Positions 1-5,776 of a stretch of DNA of 7,552 bases are shown piece by piece. Each line of letters starts with the position of its first letter. The first letter of the stretch is position 1. The DNA comes from Pseudomonadota bacterium (GTDB taxonomy: Bacteria > Pseudomonadota > Alphaproteobacteria > Rhizobiales > Devosiaceae). The position numbers and the translations under genes were made by a program. Location: positions 1-7,552 of the forward strand of contig JAEYTN010000497.1 of the NCBI GenBank assembly GCA_023433985.1, read 5' to 3'. The notes under the pieces are model-generated. The model searched no databases. It saw nothing but the letters and a program-made list of their open reading frames with translations, and was not told where the DNA came from.

Positions 1-365
1 GCCTTGAGGCAGATCTCTCGGTCGCCACGATCAGCGGCGAGTATGCTGCCTTCAGCACGCGTGACATCAGCTGGCTCGCGTCGGCGCGTGGTCGCGTCGG
101 CTTCGCTATTGACAGCGTCCTGCTCTACGGCACGGCCGGCCTTGCCGTGGCGAACAGCACGGGCACCCTGCTCATCCTGAGCGACACGGCGACCCATATC
201 GGCTGGACCGTTGGCGTCGGTGCGGAAGTCATGGTCAGCGACGACGTCTCGCTGAAGGCGGAGTACCGCTATTCCGACTACGGCGCCGAGGGCTACTACT
301 TCGATTCCATCGACGCCGGCTTCAGCACTCACGCTGCCACGGTGGGCGTGAACTTCCACTTCTAA
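1..365 (+). CDS. Outer-membrane beta-barrel protein (Omp25/Omp31-like), C-terminal part
   Basis: The open frame runs from the left edge (first full codon at 3) to a TAA at 363-365, giving 120 visible residues without a start. The segment RGRVGFAIDSVLLYGTAGLA, followed by a stretch ending KAEYRYSDYG, is the alternating aromatic/glycine strand pattern of the small 8-strand porin-like or Omp25/Omp31 barrels of alphaproteobacteria. The protein ends in VGVNFHF; a C-terminal Phe after alternating hydrophobics is the usual BAM recognition signal. The role is inferred to be a structural surface protein of the outer membrane; no substrate can be assigned. These proteins are usually about 200-280 aa, so roughly half is missing to the left, including the signal peptide. 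An internal ATG-like start would cut through barrel strands and is not credible. A strong terminator follows, so this gene ends its transcript. Confidence 0.88.
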   Translation, partial: LEADLSVATISGEYAAFSTRDISWLASARGRVGFAIDSVLLYGTAGLAVANSTGTLLILSDTATHIGWTVGVGAEVMVSDDVSLKAEYRYSDYGAEGYYFDSIDAGFSTHAATVGVNFHF

Positions 366-389
366 GCGGAAGACGTACGGCAATCATCT

Positions 390-422
390 GGGCGGTCCCT
401 CGGGACCGCCCTTTTGCTTTTT
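390..422 (+). terminator. Rho-independent terminator of the outer-membrane protein gene
   Basis: An inverted repeat GGGCGGTCCC (390-399) / GGGACCGCCC (402-411) forms a GC-rich stem of 9-10 bp with a very small loop around CTCG. TTTT and, after GC, TTTTT follow (412-422). It lies 25 nt after the barrel stop codon. The T-run follows the stem only on the plus strand. On the minus strand the stem is preceded by A-runs and followed by mixed sequence, so it would be a weaker stop for ispE. Its last T overlaps the TGA codon of convergent ispE. Confidence 0.9.
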
Positions 423-1300
423 CAGACGGGTAACGACAGCGGGGCGGCGGCGACCCAGTAGTCCTTGTGGCGCTCGCGCAGGTCGTGGGCAGCCTGGTGC
501 GCCCCGGACGCCGAGGCGAACAGCGCGAAGACGGTGCCGCCCGAACCTGACATTCGCGCCAAAATGCAACCGTCGAACTCGTTCAGCTCTTCAATCAAGG
601 TGCCAATGGCCGGCACGAGCGAAATGGCAGGCGGCTCGAGGTCGTTGCGAGTTTCGGCGAGCCACAGGCCAAGTTCCGCCGGCCGGGTTAGTGGCTGCGG
701 GAGGGCTGGCAGGGGCGGGTTCTGGCGCGACTGGAGGCGACGGAATACATCGGCCGTCACAACCGGCACGAGCGGATTGACCAGCACGATATGCGTCTTG
801 GGGAAGGCGCGGAGGGGATGGAGGATTTCACCGACGCCCCGGACCTCGGTAGGTCGCGACAGAAGGCACGCCGGCACGTCGGCGCCCAGTGTCGATGCCA
901 GCCTCGATAGCTCGGAAAAAGGGATATCGGCGTCCCCGAGACCGGCCATCAGCCGCAGCGCGGCCGCTGCATCGGCAGAACCGCCACCAAGCCCGGCGGC
1001 GACTGGCAGGTTCTTCACCAGCTCGAACGACAGACCCGTAGCCACGTGATCAGGCCAGCGGCCACGAAACGCAGCCACGGCGCGAGCGACGAGGTTCGAA
1101 TCACCGGTACCGGCGGCCACCGCGAAGGGGCCGGTAACCTTCAGGCTGTCTGCCTGGGCCGGACGGGCCACCAACTCGTCGGCGACGCCGGCGAATACCA
1201 CGAGGCTTTCGAGCTCATGGTAGCCGTCGACGCGGCGGCCGGTGACATGGAGGGCGAGGTTGACCTTGGCGGGGGCCGCCTCGGCGAAGGCCTCCTCCAT
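422..1300 (-). CDS. ispE: 4-diphosphocytidyl-2-C-methyl-D-erythritol kinase
   Basis: Cytoplasmic GHMP-superfamily kinase of the non-mevalonate (MEP) isoprenoid pathway. It phosphorylates the 2-hydroxyl of CDP-methylerythritol with ATP, feeding IPP/DMAPP for ubiquinone side chains, undecaprenyl phosphate and hopanoids. The 292 aa match the usual family length of about 280-300. The N-terminal PAKVNLALHVTGRRVDGYHE carries the catalytic Lys12. The glycine-rich ATP-binding motif PVAAGLGGGSADAAAAL spans residues 99-115. LGADVP has the catalytic Asp141. The third GHMP motif ARMSGSGGTVFALF spans 248-261. All key residues are intact. The ATG lies 1 nt after the TAA of the upstream TPR gene and has no clear Shine-Dalgarno, so translation is probably coupled to that gene. 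It is the last gene of the minus-strand block and converges on the outer-membrane protein gene. Confidence 0.96.
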   Translation of the reverse strand: MEEAFAEAAPAKVNLALHVTGRRVDGYHELESLVVFAGVADELVARPAQADSLKVTGPFAVAAGTGDSNLVARAVAAFRGRWPDHVATGLSFELVKNLPVAAGLGGGSADAAAALRLMAGLGDADIPFSELSRLASTLGADVPACLLSRPTEVRGVGEILHPLRAFPKTHIVLVNPLVPVVTADVFRRLQSRQNPPLPALPQPLTRPAELGLWLAETRNDLEPPAISLVPAIGTLIEELNEFDGCILARMSGSGGTVFALFASASGAHQAAHDLRERHKDYWVAAAPLSLPV

Positions 1301-1301
1301 A

Positions 1302-3035
1302 TTATGGCGTCGGTGCCGGTTGGCCTTCGGCGACGGGACCGGGATCGGTCGCGGGAGCGGCGTCGAGCCCGTCCTTGAGCTTGGCTGCGAGGCGCTCCTT
1401 CAAGTTCCCTTCCTGGTCGACGGAAGCGGCGATGTTCCACTGGAAGCGCGCCTCGAGCTTGCGACCGGCGCGCCAATAAGCGTCGCCCAGGTGGTCGTTG
1501 ATCTCGGGATCGGTCGAGCGCAACTGCACCGCCTGCTCGAGCTGCTTCACCGCCTCGTTGTAACGGCCCAGCCGATAATAGGCCCAGCCGAGACTATCGA
1601 TGATGTAGCCATCGTTGGGGGCTGCGGCGACGGCCTTCTGGATCATCTCCAGCGCCGGCAGCAGGTTCACGCCCTGGTCGACCCAGCTATAGCCCAGATA
1701 GTTCAGCACCTGCGGCTGTTCGGGGTTGAGGCTCAATGCCTTCTTGAAGTCGGCTTCCGCCTTGTCCCACTGCTTGTTGCGCTCATGGGAGATGCCGCGC
1801 ACGTAGTAGAAGCGCCAGTCCGCGGGGCTGTTCCCTCCCGAGACGGCGAGAGCCTTGGTGTAGGTGTCGGCTGCTTCGGCATAGCGCTTCGCGCTGCGCT
1901 GGAGGTCGCCCAGCACCGACAGCGCCTCGAGGTCCTGCGGGTTTGTGGTGACGATGTTGCCGAGCCGGCGCAGGGCTTCCTCCCGGTTGCCCAGCGCGTC
2001 GAGGTTCTCGGCAACACGGACCGTTGCCATGGGCTTGAGTGGGGAGCTGCCGGGCAGCTTGTCGTATAACGCGTTCGCGGCCTCGTGCTGGCCGGCGGCA
2101 TCGAGCATCTGCGCGTAGACGAGGTCGATCACGTCGGCGCCCGGATCGAGATACATGCCGAGCTGCAGGAACACGGCTGCGATGTCGGCGCTCCCCTCGC
2201 GAGCCAGCGCCACGCCGATGGAGTGGAACAGCTCGGCGGCACCGGCCTGAACGTTCGCCGCGAACACGCCGGGGCGCTGCTTGAGGTCTATCTTCGCCTT
2301 CACTGCGTCGACCAGGGGATGACCCAGGCCCTGCGCCTCATAGGCGGCAATAACGGTCTCCGCTTCATCGAAGCGCCCGGCATTGCCAAGCATCCGGGAG
2401 TAGGCCTCGACGATACGAGCGACGTAGGGGTCGGCCTCATAAGCCCGCTTCGCCAACTGAATCGCGTCGGCGGAGCGGCCGGCGACATCGGCCATCAGAG
2501 CGCGGTGGAAGACCAAGAAATCCTCAAGGCCGCCACCGCCAATACCGTCGAGCGCCTTGTTGGCCTCATCGAGCTTGTCATCGGCCGAAAGCGCCCAGGC
2601 TCGCAGCACTCCGCCCGCGATGCCAGCATAGGTATCGCCACCAACGTTCTCAAGCGCCCGAACGGCAGCGGCATAGCGCCGATCCTTCAGCGCTTCGGTG
2701 CCGATTACCAGGGTGGCCAGATCGTTGGGCGAGCTTAGTTCGAGCAGGTGCCTGGCCACCCGTGCCGAATCGGGGATCTGCCCGTTTGCGGCATAGGCGA
2801 TGAAGCTTCGCTCGATCAGGATCGGGTTGTCCCAATCGCCAGCCGCGGCGTCGGAGAAATACCGGGCGGCGTCTTCGGTGCGGAGGTCGGCCAGCGCTTC
2901 GCGGCCGGCGAGGAAATTTCCGGTGGTTGTCTGCCGGGCAACGTCGAACAGGTTGCCTTCGACCGAGATGGCCCCACCGGTGCAGAGCGCGAGGACGATG
3001 ACAGCCGAGCTGATCAGGCGGGCGGGATGGGTCAC
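1302..3035 (-). CDS. Exported tetratricopeptide-repeat protein
   Basis: 577 aa. The N-terminus has a short basic region (Arg6) and a hydrophobic core (about 8-18), fitting a Sec signal peptide, so the protein probably works in the periplasm or at the membrane. The Cys18 context LALC is a poor lipobox because of Leu at -1. Nearly the whole mature chain is helical repeat. TPR-like units are visible around 118-130, 184-202, 219-233, 281-300, 343-366, 383-397, 416-438, 455-474, 479-505 and 511-535. The best are the tandem repeats at 407-540, with signatures ALSLNPEQPQVLNYLGYSWV and DSLGWAYYRLGRYNEAVKQL; this C-terminal block is the typical strongly conserved part in alphaproteobacterial homologues. 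A Pro/Ala-rich tail (559-577) follows. TPRs mediate protein-protein contacts; the partner is unknown. The start is GTG at 3035-3033 with only a weak GGAG 12 nt upstream and no ATG nearby. It sits 107 nt after ETF-QO and 1 nt before ispE. The 107-nt spacer shows no convincing terminator or promoter. Confidence 0.9.
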   Translation of the reverse strand: MTHPARLISSAVIVLALCTGGAISVEGNLFDVARQTTTGNFLAGREALADLRTEDAARYFSDAAAGDWDNPILIERSFIAYAANGQIPDSARVARHLLELSSPNDLATLVIGTEALKDRRYAAAVRALENVGGDTYAGIAGGVLRAWALSADDKLDEANKALDGIGGGGLEDFLVFHRALMADVAGRSADAIQLAKRAYEADPYVARIVEAYSRMLGNAGRFDEAETVIAAYEAQGLGHPLVDAVKAKIDLKQRPGVFAANVQAGAAELFHSIGVALAREGSADIAAVFLQLGMYLDPGADVIDLVYAQMLDAAGQHEAANALYDKLPGSSPLKPMATVRVAENLDALGNREEALRRLGNIVTTNPQDLEALSVLGDLQRSAKRYAEAADTYTKALAVSGGNSPADWRFYYVRGISHERNKQWDKAEADFKKALSLNPEQPQVLNYLGYSWVDQGVNLLPALEMIQKAVAAAPNDGYIIDSLGWAYYRLGRYNEAVKQLEQAVQLRSTDPEINDHLGDAYWRAGRKLEARFQWNIAASVDQEGNLKERLAAKLKDGLDAAPATDPGPVAEGQPAPTP

Positions 3036-3142
3036 AGGCTTACGAAACTCCGCGGTGGCGCAAGGCCAGACTTTGACGGGCCAAGATGGGCGTTTTTGGG
3101 ACTGCGCCGCAAGGGGCGGGCACGATTGTGTGAGGCTCGCGA

Positions 3143-4786
3143 CTACATGTCGGCGTAGTTGGGACCGGAACCGCCTTCGGGCGGTACCCAGGTGATGTTG
3201 CGGGCCGGATCCTTGATGTCGCAGGTCTTGCAGTGCACGCAGTTGGCGGCGTGGATGCGGAAGACCGGAACCCCGTTCTCCTCGGCCATCTCGTAGACAC
3301 CGCCGGGGCAGTAGAGCGGCGCCGGCTCGCCATAGCGCGGGAGATTCTCGCGCACCGGCACATCGGGATCCGCGAGCTTCAGGTGCACTGGCTGGTCTTC
3401 GTCATGGCCCAGGTTGGCGAGGAAGACCGAGCTGCTGCGGTCGAAGGTGCGGATCCCGTCGGGCTTGTCGTAACGGCGCGCCGGTCTAGCGCCCGTGGGA
3501 AGCAGCGTGTCGGCGTCGGCATGCCGGTGCCCGAGCGTGCCGAAAAGCGATCGGCGGAACAGCGTTTCGCACCACATGTCGAAGCCGCCGAGCAGCACGC
3601 CGAGCACCGTGCCAGCGCGGCTCCAGAGCGGCTTGACGTTGCGCACCGGCTTCAGCTCGGCGCCTATTCCCGTGGCGAGCACGCGTTCGTTGAGGCGGTC
3701 GAGCGTGTCGTGCGCCCTGCCCTCTGTCAGCGCCTCGGCAACGGCCTCGGCCGTGGCCATGCCAGACCGAATGGCGCTGTGAATGCCCTTGAGCGCGGGC
3801 ACGTTCATGAAGCCCGCCGCACAGCCGATCAGTGCCCCACCCGGGAACGCCAGGTTGGGCACTGACTGCAGGCCTCCCGAGGTCATAGCGCGAGCGCCGT
3901 AGCTCAATCGCGTCGCGCCTTCGAGCAGGCGGCTGATCGAGGGGTGGGCCTTGAAGCGCTGGAACTCGCCGAAGGGGGAGAGCGTCGGGTCCGAATAGCT
4001 CAGGTGGGTGACGAAGCCGAGGTAGAGCTTGCGATCCTGCGCGTGGTAGGCGAAGCCGCCGCCGGAGGTATCGTCATCGAGCGGGTAGCCGAGATAATGG
4101 TCGACGCGGCCGGGGTGATGGCGATCGGGTGCGAGCTCCCACACTTCCTTGATGCCGAGGCCATAAAGCTGCGGCTGGGCGACGAGGCCGAGTCCGGAGA
4201 TCAGCCGTTTCGCCAGCGAGCCGCGGGCGCCTTCGCCGATCAGCGTGTACTTTGCGCGGAGCGCGATGCCGGCGGCATAGCTCGACTTGGGGTTGCCGTG
4301 CGCATCGACCCCGAGGTCACCGGTGATGATGCCCTGCACCTCGCCCGCCGCACCGGTTAGCACATCGACGGCGGCAGTCATCGGAAAGATATCGACGCCG
4401 AGGGTCTGCGCTTCCTCGCCGAGCCATTTCACCAGCTCGCCGAGCGAGATGATGACGGCACCGGACGTCTTCATCTGCGGCGGCAGGATGAAGTGCGGCA
4501 GGGCGAAGTCGCCGGTGCGAGACAGGACGTGGAAGGTGTCCTCCGTCACCGCCGGACCTACAGGGGCGCGGGACCGCCAGTCGGGGATCAGTTCGTCCAT
4601 GCCGACCGGGTTCATCACCGCGCCAGAAAGGATGTGGCCTCCAAGTTCGGCCGACTTTTCCACCACCGTGACAGCCAGGTGCGGCGCCTGCTGCTTCAGC
4701 CGGATGGCCGCGGCGAGGCCGGCCGGACCTGCCCCGACGATGACCACATCGGTGTCGAGGATCTCGCGGGTTCCGGCTTCGGCCAC
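3143..4786 (-). CDS. Electron-transfer flavoprotein-ubiquinone oxidoreductase (ETF-QO)
   Basis: Membrane-associated FAD/4Fe-4S enzyme that oxidises reduced ETF (loaded by acyl-CoA and amino-acid dehydrogenases) and reduces ubiquinone. 547 aa, the usual bacterial length. The dinucleotide-binding motif VVIVGAGPAGLAAA lies at 14-27, then EKSAELGGHILSGAVMNP (43-60), GEGARGSLAK (184-193), QPQLYGLGIKEVWE (204-217) and GFMNVPALKGIHSAIRSGM (325-343), all hallmark ETF-QO blocks. The cluster ligands are Cys493 (YCPGGVYE) and Cys516, Cys519 and Cys522 (NCVHCKTC), all present. The C-terminus NYADM is typical. I chose GTG at 4786-4784 because a GAGGA lies 10 nt upstream and the FAD motif begins 13 codons later. 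The open frame extends upstream to 5599, but that part is antisense to the glycosylase and lacks family similarity. It is the first gene of the minus-strand block and divergent from the glycosylase gene. Confidence 0.96.
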   Translation of the reverse strand: MAEAGTREILDTDVVIVGAGPAGLAAAIRLKQQAPHLAVTVVEKSAELGGHILSGAVMNPVGMDELIPDWRSRAPVGPAVTEDTFHVLSRTGDFALPHFILPPQMKTSGAVIISLGELVKWLGEEAQTLGVDIFPMTAAVDVLTGAAGEVQGIITGDLGVDAHGNPKSSYAAGIALRAKYTLIGEGARGSLAKRLISGLGLVAQPQLYGLGIKEVWELAPDRHHPGRVDHYLGYPLDDDTSGGGFAYHAQDRKLYLGFVTHLSYSDPTLSPFGEFQRFKAHPSISRLLEGATRLSYGARAMTSGGLQSVPNLAFPGGALIGCAAGFMNVPALKGIHSAIRSGMATAEAVAEALTEGRAHDTLDRLNERVLATGIGAELKPVRNVKPLWSRAGTVLGVLLGGFDMWCETLFRRSLFGTLGHRHADADTLLPTGARPARRYDKPDGIRTFDRSSSVFLANLGHDEDQPVHLKLADPDVPVRENLPRYGEPAPLYCPGGVYEMAEENGVPVFRIHAANCVHCKTCDIKDPARNITWVPPEGGSGPNYADM

Positions 4787-4843
4787 TCTCGTCTGGTCCT
4801 CATGCGCTGGCGGGTGAAAGCGGGCTGTGACATAACAGACTCC
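4787..4843. promoter_or_regulatory. Divergent spacer between ETF-QO and uracil-DNA glycosylase
   Basis: Only 57 nt separate two divergent starts, so promoters must be packed here and probably reach into the coding ends. On the plus strand CATAAC (4831-4836) is a fair -10 candidate, placed so that transcription would begin about at the glycosylase ATG (4844). No convincing -35 box is seen 17-18 nt upstream. Overlapping it is an imperfect palindrome TGTGACATAACA (4826-4837, TGT-N6-ACA), which could be an operator or chance. On the minus strand GAGGA (complement of 4797-4801) is a good ribosome-binding site for the ETF-QO GTG; no clear minus-strand promoter was found. Confidence 0.4.
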
Positions 4844-5701
4844 ATGTCCGAAGATCGACCGATAAATCACGCCGAACTGGCCGCGGCGCTTGACTGGTAT
4901 CGCGCAGTCGGCGTGGACCTCGCAGTAGGGGAAGAACCGGTCGATCGCTTCGCTGCTTCGTCGACCGCACGGCGGACGGCAGCGGTGCCGGCACAAGCAC
5001 AGGCGGGAACTCAGGCTCCCTCCCCGATCCGGCCGCCCACCATCGATGCGCCCCCCGCGGCACCTGCGGTGGCGACGTCGCTCGGCGCCGACCCGGCGGA
5101 GACCCGCGCTCTTGCTGCCGCGGCGCCGACGCTGGAGGCGCTCCGCGCGACGATGGATGCGTACGAGGGCTGCACGCTGAAAAGGCGCGCCACGCAGCTC
5201 TGCTTTGCCGACGGCAACCCCGAGGCCGAAATCATGCTGGTGGGCGAGGGGCCCGGCGAGCAAGAGGACCTGCAGGGCAAACCGTTCGTGGGCCGGGCCG
5301 GGCAACTGCTCGACCGGATGCTGGCCACTATCGGGCTCGATCGGACGAAGGTCTATATCGCGAATATGGTGCCCTGGCGGCCGCCCGGCAACCGGGACCC
5401 TTCGCCGGAGGAGCTGGCGCTCTGCACGCCGTTCCTTATCCGCCAGGTGGAGCTGGTGGCGCCCAGGTTGCTGGTGACGCTGGGGAACGTCCCGACGAAA
5501 TCGCTGTTTCAGACGGCGAACGGCATCACGCGGATGCGGGGGCAGTGGAAGGAACTCGAGATCGGCAACCATCGGGTGCGCTCGCTGGCGACGCTGCACC
5601 CGGCCTATCTGCTGCGGACGCCGGCCAGCAAAGCGCTGGCGTGGCGCGACATGTTAAGCCTTAGGCAAGCAATCGAGGCGGAAAACACTTCGAAAGAATA
5701 G
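4844..5701 (+). CDS. Uracil-DNA glycosylase, family-4-like (SPO1 polymerase-like superfamily)
   Basis: Predicted to remove uracil from DNA after cytosine deamination or dUMP misincorporation, starting base-excision repair. 285 aa. The N-terminal module LDWYRAVGVDLAVGEEPVDR (16-35) is followed by an Ala/Pro-rich linker (about 37-95), then the catalytic domain (about 96-280). Visible motifs are GEGPGEQED (134-142), GKPFVGRAG (145-153, Phe148 expected to stack on uracil), YIAN (Asn174), RPPGNRDP (179-186) and LHPAYLLR (251-258, His252). Family-4 enzymes normally carry four Fe-S cysteines as CxxC, KCRPP and a Cys 16 residues later. Here only Cys110 and Cys194 remain: the first CxxC position is Tyr107, and the KC of KCRPP is Pro177-Trp178. 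Cys120 is extra. ATG 4844 is chosen as nearest the conserved N-terminus. An in-frame ATG at 4802 would add 14 residues. Neither has a Shine-Dalgarno. Confidence 0.92.
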   Translation: MSEDRPINHAELAAALDWYRAVGVDLAVGEEPVDRFAASSTARRTAAVPAQAQAGTQAPSPIRPPTIDAPPAAPAVATSLGADPAETRALAAAAPTLEALRATMDAYEGCTLKRRATQLCFADGNPEAEIMLVGEGPGEQEDLQGKPFVGRAGQLLDRMLATIGLDRTKVYIANMVPWRPPGNRDPSPEELALCTPFLIRQVELVAPRLLVTLGNVPTKSLFQTANGITRMRGQWKELEIGNHRVRSLATLHPAYLLRTPASKALAWRDMLSLRQAIEAENTSKE

Positions 5702-5705
5702 TGCG

Positions 5706-5740
5706 TGCTGCCTGAATTCCGTCCGCTTCGCTAGGCAGCA
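5706..5740. repeat. Inverted repeat (hairpin) between glycosylase and transporter genes
   Basis: TGCTGCCT (5706-5713) and AGGCAGCA (5733-5740) are perfect 8-bp arms around a 19-nt loop, starting 5 nt after the glycosylase stop. No T-run follows on the plus strand, so it is not a classic terminator. A second, mutually exclusive pairing TCGCT (5728-5732) / AGCGA (5740-5744) uses part of the loop and the right arm. A separate 10-bp perfect palindrome CTTCGCGAAG lies at 5757-5766, 10 nt before the transporter ATG. These could be mRNA structure or an operator; chance is possible at this GC content. Confidence 0.4.
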
Positions 5741-5776
5741 GCGAGACTGACGAATCCTTCGCGAAGAAAAGGCGCC

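Noticed and set aside
1242..2738. Long plus-strand open frames opposite the TPR gene (1242-2069 and 2085-2738).
   Set aside because: They mirror the codon bias of the TPR gene, have no recognisable motifs and break where that gene's sequence changes.
2976..3035. Possible lipoprotein signal in the TPR protein (LALC at residues 15-18).
   Set aside because: Leu directly before the Cys is not accepted in a standard lipobox; an ordinary signal peptide explains the segment better.
3036..3142. Possible terminator or promoter in the 107-nt gap between ETF-QO and the TPR gene (repeated CCTTGCG, short TGCG/CGCA pairing, a run of five A/T).
   Set aside because: The pairings are short and no T-run follows a stem on the minus strand; the -35/-10-like hexamers are too poor to call.
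4493..4843. The glycosylase frame is open upstream for 117 more codons.
   Set aside because: It overlaps the N-terminal FAD domain of ETF-QO on the other strand and shows no protein family character; the conserved N-terminal motif begins soon after ATG 4844.
4787..5599. The ETF-QO reading frame stays open 271 codons upstream, suggesting a fusion protein with a large N-terminal domain.
   Set aside because: That stretch is Arg/Pro/His-rich, lacks family features and is antisense to the well-supported glycosylase gene. The GTG at 4786 has a ribosome-binding site and fits the normal ETF-QO length.
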